A stretch of DNA of 64,000 bases from Planctomycetaceae bacterium (GCA_028284145.1 JANQSH010000108.1:1-64000); one strand, 5' to 3'; positions 1 through 9,857 are shown, counted from the first letter of the stretch. The notes: a model not told the origin generated them from the letters alone. Numbers and translations: made by a program.

Positions 1-100
1 AGCGTGTTACGCTCCTTCGTGGCGCGATGGACGCCGTTCGGTCTACAATTGCAGGCTCCCACGAGCGAAAAGCGTCACACGAAAAGGTAAACTGCTCTAA
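1..100 (-). mobile_element. MITE-A copy 1, cut by window edge
   Basis: A short non-coding repeat of about 100 bp, seen about ten times in the window. Read on the minus strand it starts TTAGAGCAGTTTAC directly after the TGA stop of the DUF1501 gene. It contains the conserved blocks GTGACG, CTCGTGG, GCAGGC and GCGCCACG and ends in a variant of the palindrome AGAGCGTATTACGCTCT. The far end touches the window border, so the last bases may be missing. Confidence 0.8.
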
Positions 101-1552
101 TCAGGCGATTACGTCTTTGACGACATGGCCATGTACATCGGTCAGGCGGTAGTCACGCCCCTGAAAACGGAATGTCAGCCGCTTGTGATCAAAACCAAGC
201 AAGTGCAATAGTGTCGCCTGGAAGTCATGAATGTGGACCTGGTTCTCGGTCACTTCAAAACCAAGTTCATCAGTCGCACCATATTCAAAACCACCTTTCG
301 TTCCACCGCCGGCCAGCATCATTGTGTAGCAATCAGGGTAATGGTCCCGGCCGAGAATTTTGCCTTTGGATGTACGGCCTTCTCGGAATGGTGTCCGGCC
401 GAACTCTCCGCCGACGACAATCAGCGTATCCTCGAACAGCCCCCGTTCCTTGAGATCTCTGATCAACGCGGCAATCGGTTTATCAACCGTGGCGCACTTT
501 TTGGTGAGGCCGCCACGCAAGTCTTCACTCGGATTCGTGCCGTGGAAGTCCCAACCCCAGTCGAACAGTTGCACATACCTCACACCCTGTTCGACCAACC
601 GCCGGGCGAGCAGGCAATTGCTGGCGAAACTCCCATCACCTGGTTTGGCACCATACATCTCCTGCACGGCTTTGGTCTCTCGTGAAATGTCCATCACCTC
701 TGGAGCGGTCGTCTGCATGCGGAACGCAAGTTCGTACTGTGCGATGCGCGTGGTTGTTTCCGGATGACCGAAGTCCTCCGCCTGCATTTGATTCAAATCT
801 TTCAAGGCATCAAGGCTCCGGCGACGAACATCACGGTCCATTCCATCAGGATTGGAAATGTACATCACCGGCTCTCCCTTCGATCGGCATTGCACACCCT
901 GATAAATGGAGGGCAGAAACCCACTGCCAAAGGAACTCTTGCCGCCGTTGGGCTGCGCGCCGCTGGAAATCAACACGACAAAGCCGGGCAGGTTTTCGTT
1001 TTCGCTGCCCAATCCATAAGTCACCCATGCGCCGAAGGAAGGCCGACCCGACCGGGGCGAGCCGGTGTATGCCAGTAATTCCGCCGGGGCATGATTGAAC
1101 TGGTCGGTCTTCATCGACTTGATAAGGCAAAGGTCATCGGCGACATCATGCAGATGCGGAATAGCGTCCGACATCCAGACTCCGTTTTCGCCATATTGTT
1201 TGAATGTGCGCGGCGTGCCAAGTAACTTCGGAGTTCCACCAGTGAAGGCGAATCGTTTTCCTTCGATCAACTCTTTTGGACAATCCTCGCCACTTCGTTT
1301 CACCAGTTCCGGTTTGTAATCGAACATATCGAGATTCGGTGGCGAACCAGTTAAATGCAGATAGATGACACGTTTGGCCTTCGGTGGGAAGTGCGGTTCG
1401 CGCGAGGCAAGCGGATTGACCACACCACCCGCTGCGGTCGCCTGTCCCTCACCCATAAGCGTTGCCAACGCCAATGCTCCCAGACCGGTGGAAGATTCTT
1501 TCAGAAAATGGCGGCGTGTGCGATGTTGCAGTTGTTGAAACCGAATATCCAT
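101..1552 (-). CDS. DUF1501 family protein, Tat-exported
   Basis: 483 residues with a twin-arginine signal (RRHFLKESS at about residues 13-21 followed by a short hydrophobic stretch), so it is probably exported folded through the Tat system. The body matches the DUF1501 family, related to the alkaline phosphatase/sulfatase fold, with typical segments such as FDWGWDFHG, VGGEFGRTPF and GRDHYPDCY. These genes are usually paired with DUF1549/DUF1553 cytochromes in Planctomycetota; here the partner lies 43 bp upstream on the same strand, so co-transcription is likely. Substrate and activity are not known for the family; a role in degrading sulfated or complex polysaccharides is often suggested from context. 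The TGA stop abuts a MITE-A element. Confidence 0.93.
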   Translation of the reverse strand: MDIRFQQLQHRTRRHFLKESSTGLGALALATLMGEGQATAAGGVVNPLASREPHFPPKAKRVIYLHLTGSPPNLDMFDYKPELVKRSGEDCPKELIEGKRFAFTGGTPKLLGTPRTFKQYGENGVWMSDAIPHLHDVADDLCLIKSMKTDQFNHAPAELLAYTGSPRSGRPSFGAWVTYGLGSENENLPGFVVLISSGAQPNGGKSSFGSGFLPSIYQGVQCRSKGEPVMYISNPDGMDRDVRRRSLDALKDLNQMQAEDFGHPETTTRIAQYELAFRMQTTAPEVMDISRETKAVQEMYGAKPGDGSFASNCLLARRLVEQGVRYVQLFDWGWDFHGTNPSEDLRGGLTKKCATVDKPIAALIRDLKERGLFEDTLIVVGGEFGRTPFREGRTSKGKILGRDHYPDCYTMMLAGGGTKGGFEYGATDELGFEVTENQVHIHDFQATLLHLLGFDHKRLTFRFQGRDYRLTDVHGHVVKDVIA

Positions 1553-1595
1553 TGTTGGAAAAACCTCTGTTTGAGTTGGAACGCAACCGCCGCGC

Positions 1596-4500
1596 TCAGC
1601 GTTTCATCAGCATTTCGTCAAGGTTCAAAATTACATTTGCCACAATCGTCCAGGCAGCCAGTTCCACCGCTTCAACACCTTCGGGCAACGGACCGATGGG
1701 ATTCGTTGCCAGTTTCATCGCCTGATCGGGTTGATCCTGCATGTGAGTATGAACATCTTCAAGGAGTTGTTGCAGGATCGCCAGTTCTTTCTCGTCAGGC
1801 TGACGAGACGTACAGCGGAAGAACATCGCTTCCACCCGCTTGTCTGTGTCGGTCGCTTCTTTGATTATACGTCGCGCCAACGCCTGTGCCGCCTCAATAT
1901 AGACCGGATCATTCAGTGTTACCAACGCCTGCAGCGGCGTGTTGGTGCGATCACGACGAATGGTGCAGACTTCACGATTGGGAGCGTCGAACGCAGCCAT
2001 CGACGGGTAAGGACTGGAACGCCGCCACTGTGTGTACAAGCCCCGCCGATAGCGATCTTCTCCAGTACTGGTTTTCCAGTCGGTTCCGCTACCAAAAGCG
2101 GCCTTGAGACCGGTGTTTGGTTTGGGTGGATTGACCGACGGACCATACATTCGCGTACTCAATAGTCCGGAAACGGCTAACGCCTGATCCCGAATCATCT
2201 CTGCTGAAAGTCGAAAACGTGGTCCACGAGCCAGCAGTCGATTGTCCGGATCCGCTTCCAGCAATTCGGGCGTCACTCGCGATGACTGTCGATATGCCGC
2301 AGACGTCACCAGCAGTTTCATCAACCTTTTGACATCCCAGCCATTCTCAACGAAGTCGACCGCAAGGAAGTCGAGCAGTTCAGGATGCGAGGGCAACTCT
2401 CCCTGCGATCCGAACTCTTCGCTCGTGCGTACCAGTCCCACTCCAAAAACCGCCTCCCAATAGCGGTTTACAACAACTCGGGCAGTCAACGGGTTTTCCG
2501 CATCGACCAACCAGCGGGCGAAGTCCAGCCGATTTGGTTTTTCGGATGCCGCCTTGATGGGATGAAACGTCGCAGGCGTACCCGGCTGGACTTCCTTCCC
2601 CTTGCTGAGAAAGTTACCCCGAATCTGCACGTGAGACTTTCTCTGCCTGCCCTGAGGCAGCTCGCGCATGATCGGCACCGTCGTCGTCGTTGAGCCTGCG
2701 GATGCCAATTGTTTTTTCACCATTTCCAGACGCTGCCGTGTGGCTTTTGTTTCCGGCGCGATGCTCAGAAAGTAGTTGTCCAGTTCAGTTCGTTGCTCAG
2801 CCGTCCTGTTTGTCTCATTTGTTTCGAGAATCGCCAGCAGATGTTTTGGCAGACTTGAGCGTCCAACATTGTCATCTCCCGTCGCCAGGAGACGAAATTT
2901 GCCGAGCGTGTGGTTTTTCCATTTTGAGAGCTGCTCCAGTTGTACGATGAGTTTCGTGCCGGGCGGCACATTGATCGAATGCAAGGTCATCAATGTGAGT
3001 TGATGATTCTGACCAATTCGTGGAGCAACCGCCCAACCGCCTTCACCTGTTTTTCCATCAAGCACGGCACTCGCAGGAAAACCATTCTGTTCAAAGTCCG
3101 CATGGGCGGTCGCAAATCGGATCTCACGACTCCCATCCGGCGATATGGACAGTTGCGTCTGAGGTGCTTTGGCCACCATTTGCTGCCAGACGGCTTCCCG
3201 GTTCTCGTCGAGAACAACAATACGAAATTGATCCAGACGATGTTGCAGTCCGTTATCGGTCCGATTCCAGATGATGATTCGGTCAATTTGCCGGACTGAT
3301 TTCAGATCAACCTCCCACCACGGATCGTCAGTGATCTTCGTATGGGTGGTTGATCTGGCAATGGTGTAATCGCCATTTGAATTCCCATCGATCGCCAAAC
3401 GGGCTGGTCCATTGAAGTCAGTACTACTCTGCATGGCGACTCCTCTTCGAGTCAGATTTTCATTTCCTGAAAATACCTCAACTTCCGCGAGTGAGAGGAT
3501 ACGCGCCTTGCCCGGTAATTCAATTCTTACGAAACGGCCGGACGTTTGTGGAGAACCCTGGTCCTTCAACCTGGCTTTAAGACCGGACAGGACAAAGTTG
3601 CCCACGTGTCCTGGTCCATTCGAGGCGAGCCCCTCATCTGCAAGGGCTTCCACCCGCAATGCCCGGAACCTTCCCGGTTTCAACGGAAATTCGAGAGTGT
3701 AGACATCTGTTTCATTACCCACCTGTGCACGAACAACACCTTCGTCGTCAGCCGTCATCTCTCGCTTTGACTTTGATGCCAATCGATCTGGTCGAAGAGC
3801 CTGCCAGTTCGTTTTGACCGCGAATTTCGCTTCCCATTGCCGTCTGGCCCGAGTCAAGTCAGGCGTCATCGTCCTCAATCCCTGTTCCAGTTGGGCAATC
3901 TCCTGCCTCAACGCCCTGGCCTCTTTGTCTTGTGCTCCGATGGTCACTTTAAGATACGGTCGTTCGTCCGCCTTGTCCGAGTCCTCGGTATTATTGAAGA
4001 TGGCGAAGACCTCATAATACTCTTCCTGAGAGATCGGATCATATTTGTGATCGTGACATTGGCAACAGTCAATCGTCGTGGCCATCCAGACTGCCATCGT
4101 TGTGTTCACCCGGTCGACAATCGCCACGTTCCGAAACTCTTCGTCGTTGGTGCCCCCCTCGTTGTTGGTCAGCGTATTGCGATGAAAGGCAGTGGCGATC
4201 AACTGTTGTTCGGTCGGTTCCGGTAAAAGGTCGCCCGCGATCTGTTCGATAGTGAACTGATCAAAGCGTTTATTCTCATTCAAGGAACGAATGACATAAT
4301 CGCGAAAGGCCCAGATCGTGCGTGGGCGATCATCAGCGTAACCGGCGGAATCGGCATACCGCGCCAGATCGAGCCACATGCGACTCCAATGTTCGCCATA
4401 ACCCGGCTTTGCCAGTAACCGGTCGACAAGCCGTTCATACGCGCCCGGCTCACTGTCTTCAACGAACGCGGTCACTTCCTCCGGTGTTGGCGGCAAACCG

Positions 4501-5054
4501 GTCAAATCAAGCGACAAACGGCGAATGATCGTGTAACGATCAGCCGGCTCTGTCGGCGCCCCTCCCTCCTGTTCGAGCCGCGACAGAATGAAATGGTCTA
4601 TCGCGTTCCGGGGCCATTCGGGTCGTTGCACCTTCGGCACTGGTGATTTCTTCGGAAGCACGTAAGACCAGTGGACAGCGTAATGCGCTCCCTGCTGAAT
4701 CCAGCGCGTGAGCAGATCAATCTCACCCGGCTTCAATTTGTGCCCCGAATCGGCTGGCGGCATGATGAGATCAGGATCTTTGGACGAAATCCGTTCGACC
4801 AGTTCACTCTGGTCCGGCTTGCCGGGAACGATCGCTTTGTAACCACCCAGGTCAATTGCGGCTCCTTCCGCCGTGTCGAGACGCAAATCGGCGGCCCGTT
4901 CCTGGGCATCCGGTCCATGACAGCGAAAACAGTTGTTGGACAGGATCGGCCGGATCTGCTGGTTGAAATCGATCTTGTCGTCTGCAACTACAATCAGTTC
5001 CGGCAGAAACAGACAGAAAGCGACAATCGTCAACCAGACAATTCGAACTCGCAT
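1596..5054 (-). CDS. Planctomycete cytochrome PSCyt1/DUF1549/DUF1553 protein with F5/8-type domain
   Basis: 1152 residues. A signal peptide (about 1-25) is followed by a c-type heme motif CFRCH near residue 42 within the PSCyt1 domain, then DUF1549 (roughly 140-360, with a CCQCHDHKYDP-like stretch in its C-terminal part), a central region with an F5/8 type C-like discoidin fold (DPWWEVDLKSVRQIDR, roughly 570-610) and a C-terminal DUF1553 domain (roughly 830-1110). Start: ATG with GAGG five bases upstream. Likely a periplasmic or surface heme protein; the discoidin-like domain suggests carbohydrate binding. Function is unproven for the family. It is followed by the DUF1501 gene, the usual partner. 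Confidence 0.93.
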   Translation of the reverse strand: MRVRIVWLTIVAFCLFLPELIVVADDKIDFNQQIRPILSNNCFRCHGPDAQERAADLRLDTAEGAAIDLGGYKAIVPGKPDQSELVERISSKDPDLIMPPADSGHKLKPGEIDLLTRWIQQGAHYAVHWSYVLPKKSPVPKVQRPEWPRNAIDHFILSRLEQEGGAPTEPADRYTIIRRLSLDLTGLPPTPEEVTAFVEDSEPGAYERLVDRLLAKPGYGEHWSRMWLDLARYADSAGYADDRPRTIWAFRDYVIRSLNENKRFDQFTIEQIAGDLLPEPTEQQLIATAFHRNTLTNNEGGTNDEEFRNVAIVDRVNTTMAVWMATTIDCCQCHDHKYDPISQEEYYEVFAIFNNTEDSDKADERPYLKVTIGAQDKEARALRQEIAQLEQGLRTMTPDLTRARRQWEAKFAVKTNWQALRPDRLASKSKREMTADDEGVVRAQVGNETDVYTLEFPLKPGRFRALRVEALADEGLASNGPGHVGNFVLSGLKARLKDQGSPQTSGRFVRIELPGKARILSLAEVEVFSGNENLTRRGVAMQSSTDFNGPARLAIDGNSNGDYTIARSTTHTKITDDPWWEVDLKSVRQIDRIIIWNRTDNGLQHRLDQFRIVVLDENREAVWQQMVAKAPQTQLSISPDGSREIRFATAHADFEQNGFPASAVLDGKTGEGGWAVAPRIGQNHQLTLMTLHSINVPPGTKLIVQLEQLSKWKNHTLGKFRLLATGDDNVGRSSLPKHLLAILETNETNRTAEQRTELDNYFLSIAPETKATRQRLEMVKKQLASAGSTTTTVPIMRELPQGRQRKSHVQIRGNFLSKGKEVQPGTPATFHPIKAASEKPNRLDFARWLVDAENPLTARVVVNRYWEAVFGVGLVRTSEEFGSQGELPSHPELLDFLAVDFVENGWDVKRLMKLLVTSAAYRQSSRVTPELLEADPDNRLLARGPRFRLSAEMIRDQALAVSGLLSTRMYGPSVNPPKPNTGLKAAFGSGTDWKTSTGEDRYRRGLYTQWRRSSPYPSMAAFDAPNREVCTIRRDRTNTPLQALVTLNDPVYIEAAQALARRIIKEATDTDKRVEAMFFRCTSRQPDEKELAILQQLLEDVHTHMQDQPDQAMKLATNPIGPLPEGVEAVELAAWTIVANVILNLDEMLMKR

Positions 5055-5235
5055 ACGAGCCTCGATGGAAAGTGATTTCGTTGAGCAAACGCCACAATGA
5101 GTCAGGCGACTCTGTGCTGGACAGGCGAAAGCGTAAATCAGAAATTGAACTTCAGGCAGGAAACCAGGGTCTTCGTGAGGAGAGAAAAACAGAGGACGAC
5201 GACGAACACGATACGAAAGTCACCCGCCCCCTATA

Positions 5236-5266
5236 TGAGTCTGAGTTTATCCGACTGCCAGACTCA
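5236..5266. repeat. 8-bp inverted repeat in intergenic gap
   Basis: TGAGTCTG and CAGACTCA are perfect inverted arms separated by 15 bases, between the lipoprotein gene and the cytochrome gene. No T-run follows, so a terminator is doubtful; an operator or mRNA hairpin is possible. Just beyond lies a short direct repeat, ATCAAGCCTGTG twice, around 5269-5297. Confidence 0.4.
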
Positions 5267-5311
5267 AATCAAGCCTGTGTCATATCAAGCCTGTGATGAA
5301 CCAGGTCAATC

Positions 5312-5746
5312 TCAATTGCTGACCAGATCGAATTTAACCACGTTGTTCTCCCCTTCCTTAATCTCTGCCGTCAAACCAGAGCTCTCAGGGTTACTGTATC
5401 TCTCCGGCAAGAGCAACGTCCCAACCATGTAGTTGGCGTCGGTCGGCATCTCGTCGCCGGGGTGACTCACCTCAACCGATTCCGGCGGTTTGAATGCGGT
5501 AATCGACACCTTGCTTTGGCCAACGGATGCACCGTCTCCGGTCTTGTATGTAGTCACCTCAACAATTTTGCCGTTTTCGATTTTGCCGGTCGATGGCCGT
5601 GCACCGGTCGTTTCAAAAATGATAACCCCGGTTTCCAATGGTTTTCCATCCAGCGTGACTTCGCCCGTTACATCCGCCGTCGGGCTCACTCCGGAACCAC
5701 AACCGACCAAAGCAACACAGACAATTCCTGGCAGAACATATCGCAT
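5312..5746 (-). CDS. Small lipoprotein, transthyretin/carboxypeptidase-regulatory-like
   Basis: 144 residues from the ATG at 5746 (MRYVLPGIVC), chosen because it opens a clear lipoprotein signal with lipobox VGCGS; a longer in-frame reading runs into the MITE-A element and has no signal. The mature part begins PTADVTGEVTLDGKPLETG, the pattern of small planctomycete lipoproteins with a carboxypeptidase regulatory-like (beta-sandwich) domain. It lies between the DUF1559 gene and the cytochrome gene on the same strand, an order seen repeatedly in this phylum. Probable location: periplasmic side of a membrane. Role unknown; a structural or binding function is an inference from the fold. Confidence 0.8.
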   Translation of the reverse strand: MRYVLPGIVCVALVGCGSGVSPTADVTGEVTLDGKPLETGVIIFETTGARPSTGKIENGKIVEVTTYKTGDGASVGQSKVSITAFKPPESVEVSHPGDEMPTDANYMVGTLLLPERYSNPESSGLTAEIKEGENNVVKFDLVSN

Positions 5747-5763
5747 AACCCCCCCACATTGAT

Positions 5764-5870
5764 CTGGAGCAGTCCACCTTTTCGTGTAAGTGTAAATTCC
5801 TGGCTCGTGGGGGCCTTTGTTTGCAGGCCAAACGATGCCCATCGCGGCACAGAAGAGCGTAAGACACTCT
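5764..5870 (+). mobile_element. MITE-A copy 2
   Basis: Repeat with GGAGCAGTCCACC at one end and AGAGCGTAAGACACTCT at the other, and the same internal blocks as the other copies (CTGGCTCGTGG, TTTGCAGGCC, ATCGCGGCACAGA). It ends about 15 bp beyond the stop of the DUF1559 gene and about 17 bp before the lipoprotein start. Confidence 0.8.
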
Positions 5871-5884
5871 GACGAAATACAATC

Positions 5885-6793
5885 TCAATTGAACGAGTCA
5901 ATCACTTCGGCACCATTGCGCGACGCGATGGCGCGATATGTGACGCCATCAATGGAATCAGGAATGAAGTGCACGGCTCCATCTCCGGTCAAAATCTGAA
6001 TACCACCCGTATGGAAACTGCGAAAACCAACCGACTCATTCCAACGCTCATTGCCGGCACCGACATCGGGAAGATTGCTCCTGAGTGAATCATTCATAAA
6101 GTTCGGCGGATGAGCGGTCGTCGCGAACGACTGTGTCCCCCAATTCATCACAACGGAAAAAGCACCAACCCCTTCCCCCACCATCATGGTGTTGGAAAGT
6201 CCGTCGGTCACATCGCGGAAACGGGAACTCCACCCATTGCGACCAATCATCCCCCGTACAGGATTCCCACAACCAACGTTTCCAAAAGCGGGCGTTACGC
6301 CAGAACCCGTTGAATTTCTGTAGTCTCCAATGCAGACGGCATAGTCTGACTGTGAAATTTCCCATTGCGTGCCGTTAAAATTCTCTTCTTCACGAAGCTC
6401 CAGGGCAAAGGGATTTGAGGGACAGGTGAATTCGTTATGGACCTGTTTCAGAAAATCGATATTTCCCGGTCGCCAGGATTCCGTCGAAAAATTGAACGCT
6501 TCGAAAATTGGTTGCTGATCCATTTGCGCCTGAATTCGTGGAATCCAGCCAATCTGAAAGCCACCACAGCCTGGCGTTGAAATCGGGAGTTGCTTGTAGA
6601 TATCGTGATAGTTATGCAGCGCGATGCCGATTTGCTTCATGTTGTTTTTGCATTCGGTCCGTCGTGCTGCCTCCCGCGCCTGCTGAATGGCGGGCAGCAG
6701 CAATGCGATCAGAATCGCAATGATGGCGATCACCACCAGCAGTTCGATGAGCGTAAAGCCGCGAGGTCGATGTGAGTTTCTCAGACGTGACAT
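5885..6793 (-). CDS. DUF1559 domain protein with prepilin N-terminus
   Basis: 302 residues. The ATG at 6793 (MSRLRNS) is preferred because GGAGG lies eight bases upstream; an earlier ATG five codons before lacks this. The N-terminus has the type IV prepilin cleavage pattern [15 protein letters not shown] followed by [20 protein letters not shown], diagnostic of the large planctomycete DUF1559 (SBP_bac_10) family. The C-terminus ends with the typical H[16 protein letters not shown] block. Such proteins are thought to be processed by a prepilin peptidase and presented at the cell surface, possibly for uptake or adhesion; no function is proven. It follows the FecR-like gene on the same strand and is probably controlled with it. 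Confidence 0.92.
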   Translation of the reverse strand: MSRLRNSHRPRGFTLIELLVVIAIIAILIALLLPAIQQAREAARRTECKNNMKQIGIALHNYHDIYKQLPISTPGCGGFQIGWIPRIQAQMDQQPIFEAFNFSTESWRPGNIDFLKQVHNEFTCPSNPFALELREEENFNGTQWEISQSDYAVCIGDYRNSTGSGVTPAFGNVGCGNPVRGMIGRNGWSSRFRDVTDGLSNTMMVGEGVGAFSVVMNWGTQSFATTAHPPNFMNDSLRSNLPDVGAGNERWNESVGFRSFHTGGIQILTGDGAVHFIPDSIDGVTYRAIASRNGAEVIDSFN

Positions 6794-6907
6794 GGTGTTT
6801 ACCTCCAAAGATATTGAGGGACAGAAAAGAAAAGCGTGACAGTGAACGCAAAGAGTGACAGTGAAAAACAGTGAAAACAGATAGTGAATGTGAAAGGATG
6901 AAAAGAA

Positions 6908-8422
6908 CTACTCGACAGGGAAATACTCAAACGTTCCCGCGGAAAACACATCAGGCTTGACCTGCGTGCCTGGGTGAATATGAAAGGGGAACTTATTCAG
7001 GTCTCGATCAACATCAAGAACTTTTTCTCTGATAAATCGCCCGTTGCCGACGAAACGCAAAATGCCTGGTCCTCCATCGGTCAACTTTCTGCCGCGAAAG
7101 CCGTCAACAGCGACTTCTCCCGACATGTTGCCATTCGGCTCTCCGATGCCGTAACCATGCGCCATGACGGTGTAATCGCCAATCGGCAGTCGGACTGCTT
7201 TCTCCAATGCTTTGAATCGGTTGGACTCAACCAACTCTCCCGGTTCCTGCGGTGTGAAGGTGATCTCGACCAGTTTGGCGATTCCAGTATCATCGCTGGT
7301 ATCTTCTGGCGTGTTCCTGACATCACGTGACCAGATCGATGCCGTAATCGTTCGCTTGAGCCCATCGGCTTCGCTGTCAAACACACCCAACCGACTGATG
7401 ACGATGGGCTTTTCGACCGTGAAATCGTGGCCTAACGGACCGGGGTAACGCTGATTACCGACCGTCCCCTTTTTTGTCACGTAGGCGATCCGTTTCCCCC
7501 TTTTGACGGGCAACGCCAGAAATGGTGACGCGTTGAAAGTTACGTCCACCACTTCCCGTTTACGGATATCGTATTTTTGTGCATCTCCCGCAGTCAGTTT
7601 TCGCTGTTCAGTCCGCTCGCCGTTGCCCGCCAGAAAACTGGTGACCACTTCGCCTTCCAGAACCTGTACCTGCACATCATCCTTATCATTGGCCCGGATG
7701 GAAAATTGTGTTCCAAGATCAATGATTTCCAACTGATGGACCTGGACTATGAATCCGGTCGCCGACGGTGGCACGACAGCCGCTAATTCACCAGTCGAAA
7801 GCCAACCGGAATTGTCGGTGAGAATGTCGAAATCGACGGCTCCGGAAAGCATGATGGTGGCACCACGTTCAAACACCAACCCGATCGTTCCGGAGTCAGA
7901 CTGAATCTTCGTACCGTACGCCAGTTCCTGCCCAACCTGCAGTGGGTTCTGGCCTTGTGACCAGCGAATGCCCTCCAGTTTCGCGACTGTTGCGCCGACG
8001 CGAACCGGAGTCTCAACCACCGGCCTTTCCGGCCACATTTTGTCGATGAAGGCTGGCGTCAGAATCAACAGTGTCATACACAAACTGAACGCCGCAACGA
8101 CAGACACTATTGCGAAGTGAAACCGATCCTGCTGCTGTTTTGGCCGGTTCGGAATCACCTTTTGCACAGTCATCGGCTCAGGAGCCAGCGGCATGTCGAT
8201 TGCATCAAATGCAGCAGCCATCAGAAACTCTTCAGCGGCATCCACGCCCTCGACAAGACACAACTCCAGCAACGCATCCAACTCAGTGGCAGCAACAAAC
8301 TGATCCGCAAAACATTCGTCTTCGATGAGCAAACGGTTCAGTTCGACCAGTTCCTCATCGGTAATGCGACCATCGAAATACCGATCGATGAGAGAACTTT
8401 CCTGATCGTGAGATGCTGTCAT
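6908..8422 (-). CDS. FecR-like anti-sigma/signal-transduction protein
   Basis: 504 residues from the ATG at 8422, which overlaps the stop of the sigma-factor gene as ATGA, indicating translational coupling. The first 90 residues (DQESSLIDRYFDGRITDEEL onward) look like an anti-sigma/zinc-finger-like cytosolic region; one membrane helix follows at about 110-132 (IVSVVAAFSLCMTLLIL); then a FecR-type domain (about 150-270, with SGAVDFDILTDNSGWLSTG and LEIIDLGTQFSI). The C-terminal half is a beta-rich domain resembling DUF4082-like modules. Inferred role: membrane-spanning regulator holding the cognate ECF sigma factor until an external signal arrives. Confidence 0.85.
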   Translation of the reverse strand: MTASHDQESSLIDRYFDGRITDEELVELNRLLIEDECFADQFVAATELDALLELCLVEGVDAAEEFLMAAAFDAIDMPLAPEPMTVQKVIPNRPKQQQDRFHFAIVSVVAAFSLCMTLLILTPAFIDKMWPERPVVETPVRVGATVAKLEGIRWSQGQNPLQVGQELAYGTKIQSDSGTIGLVFERGATIMLSGAVDFDILTDNSGWLSTGELAAVVPPSATGFIVQVHQLEIIDLGTQFSIRANDKDDVQVQVLEGEVVTSFLAGNGERTEQRKLTAGDAQKYDIRKREVVDVTFNASPFLALPVKRGKRIAYVTKKGTVGNQRYPGPLGHDFTVEKPIVISRLGVFDSEADGLKRTITASIWSRDVRNTPEDTSDDTGIAKLVEITFTPQEPGELVESNRFKALEKAVRLPIGDYTVMAHGYGIGEPNGNMSGEVAVDGFRGRKLTDGGPGILRFVGNGRFIREKVLDVDRDLNKFPFHIHPGTQVKPDVFSAGTFEYFPVE

Positions 8423-8943
8423 GATGCATCTCCCAGCGTTTTCATGCGGAGTTGAACACACTCCGCCAGCCGCTTGCGAATTCGGGAAAGTGATTGATAG
8501 ACCGCGTCGGTGCGTTTTTTCATTCCCCTGGCGATTTCCACAATCGGCTGCCCGTATTTGTAGTGCTGATTCAGTAACGAACGTGATTTCTCCGGTAATT
8601 GTTCGATGCAGATTTCCAATGCAACCCGTTTCTCACTGATGTCGGTGACCGTTCTTTCGTAAGCCTGCGACATCGACTCCAAAGATTCCGGCGAAAGGAC
8701 GACCGATGAACGCGCGATGCGTCGGTACTCTTTCAGAATCTTGTTCGCAGCAATTCCCCGTGCCCATGCAAGAAAAGGGGCATTGGCATCGTCAAATTCG
8801 TCAAAGCGATCCCAGAGCACGAGCGCCACTTCCTGAAACAGATCATCGCGCAGCACACGATCGCGAACACAGGCACCAATATAGGCTTTGATCGCCACCT
8901 GATTGCTCAGCAACAATTCCAGAAATTGTTCTTTTGAGTTCAT
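8419..8943 (-). CDS. ECF sigma factor, Rhodopirellula/Verrucomicrobium type
   Basis: 174 residues. Region 2 (about 15-85) has VRDRVLRDDLFQEVALVLW and FLAWARGIAANKILKEYRR; region 4 (about 110-165) has IEQLPEKSRSLLNQHYKYG and MKKRTDAVYQSLSRIRKRL, the helix-turn-helix that would read the -35 element. Length and motifs fit the ECF family common in Planctomycetota. It is the promoter-proximal gene of the module that runs down to the DUF1501 gene and overlaps its FecR-like partner by 4 bp. Likely targets are its own operon. Confidence 0.92.
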   Translation of the reverse strand: MNSKEQFLELLLSNQVAIKAYIGACVRDRVLRDDLFQEVALVLWDRFDEFDDANAPFLAWARGIAANKILKEYRRIARSSVVLSPESLESMSQAYERTVTDISEKRVALEICIEQLPEKSRSLLNQHYKYGQPIVEIARGMKKRTDAVYQSLSRIRKRLAECVQLRMKTLGDAS

Positions 8944-9060
8944 GTGAAATACCGCTACAGTAAATACCTGTTTCCCACAACAGGGCCAATCCTGACAGAA
9001 TTTTTGCAGTACCTCGACGAAAACGCTGCTTGACCAACAATATCGTCATTCAGAGAAAAG

Positions 9061-9094
9061 ACTTACGACTCGAGCAATTCTCGAATGCGTAAGT
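9061..9094. repeat. Two-part inverted repeat (hairpin)
   Basis: ACTTACG pairs with CGTAAGT, and inside that TCGAG pairs with CTCGA around a CAATT loop. The structure lies about 120 bp upstream of the sigma-factor start. No T-run follows, so an operator or a structured leader is more likely than a terminator. Confidence 0.5.
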
Positions 9095-9459
9095 CAGAAA
9101 ACTGGTGGAAGTGCTCCTTGCGCGGCAGGCCCCCCAAGTTGATACCTTGAGATCACGGCTCTCATGTCAAACCGGATCCGTGCAATCATGAAGATCGTCC
9201 ATCAGCCTGGCTACCGCACCTGCATCACTAAAGGCATGCAGAGTATGGCCGAAGAAAGCAACTCGGCGGCATTCCAGCGGCAAGAGGAACACTGGTAATC
9301 GGTGTTCAGTCGCAACAACGGCTATCTCGAAAAAACCATCGGTACCTGGCTTGATTTCGTCATCAGGGACTGGCTTGCGTTGCAGGTCCTGCCCTTTGCC
9401 GTCTGTAACTGGCTTCCCGATCCCGAATGACCAGTTGTTTTTATTGCGGGTGGAACCTG

Positions 9460-9564
9460 CTGAACCGTCAAGACTGAAAAGAAGGGTTGATGAAGTTGCA
9501 AGGAGCGACAACGGAGTGGGTTATGTCAACCCGCTCCCCCCAACAAAGCCTTGACAAGGCACTA
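9460..9564 (-). mobile_element. MITE-B copy 1
   Basis: About 105 bp. On the minus strand it begins TAGTGCCTTGTCAAGGC, continues through a G-run, GACATAACCC, CGTTGTCGCTCCTTG, AACTTCATCAA and TCAGTCTTGACGG and ends near TTCAGCAGG. The two ends are imperfect inverted repeats (TGTCAAG core). There are five copies in the window. Confidence 0.8.
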
Positions 9565-9754
9565 CGTATGCATAGTGGCAGATATACGATAGCAGCCGGT
9601 TCTGTCGCCTGTCCTGCCTAAGTGGAAACCGACATTCTGCCACTCATCAATTCGAACTTTCACTCACATGGTATGCAACTCCCTTGTTACAAGTTATCAT
9701 TTTTCAAGTTTTGAAACTGGCTGCAGCTGCCTGTAGACTGAAAGGTTGATGGCG

Positions 9755-9857
9755 TTAGAACAGTTTACCTTTTTGTGTGACGTTTCTGGCTCGTGGAGGG
9801 GCTTTGTTTGCAGGCCAGACGGTGCCCATCTCGGCACAGAAGAGCGTAATACGCTCT
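9755..9857 (+). mobile_element. MITE-A copy 3
   Basis: Starts TTAGAACAGTTTACC and ends with the perfect palindrome AGAGCGTAATACGCTCT. It lies 85 bp upstream of the C25 peptidase start and so may carry or displace its promoter. Confidence 0.85.
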
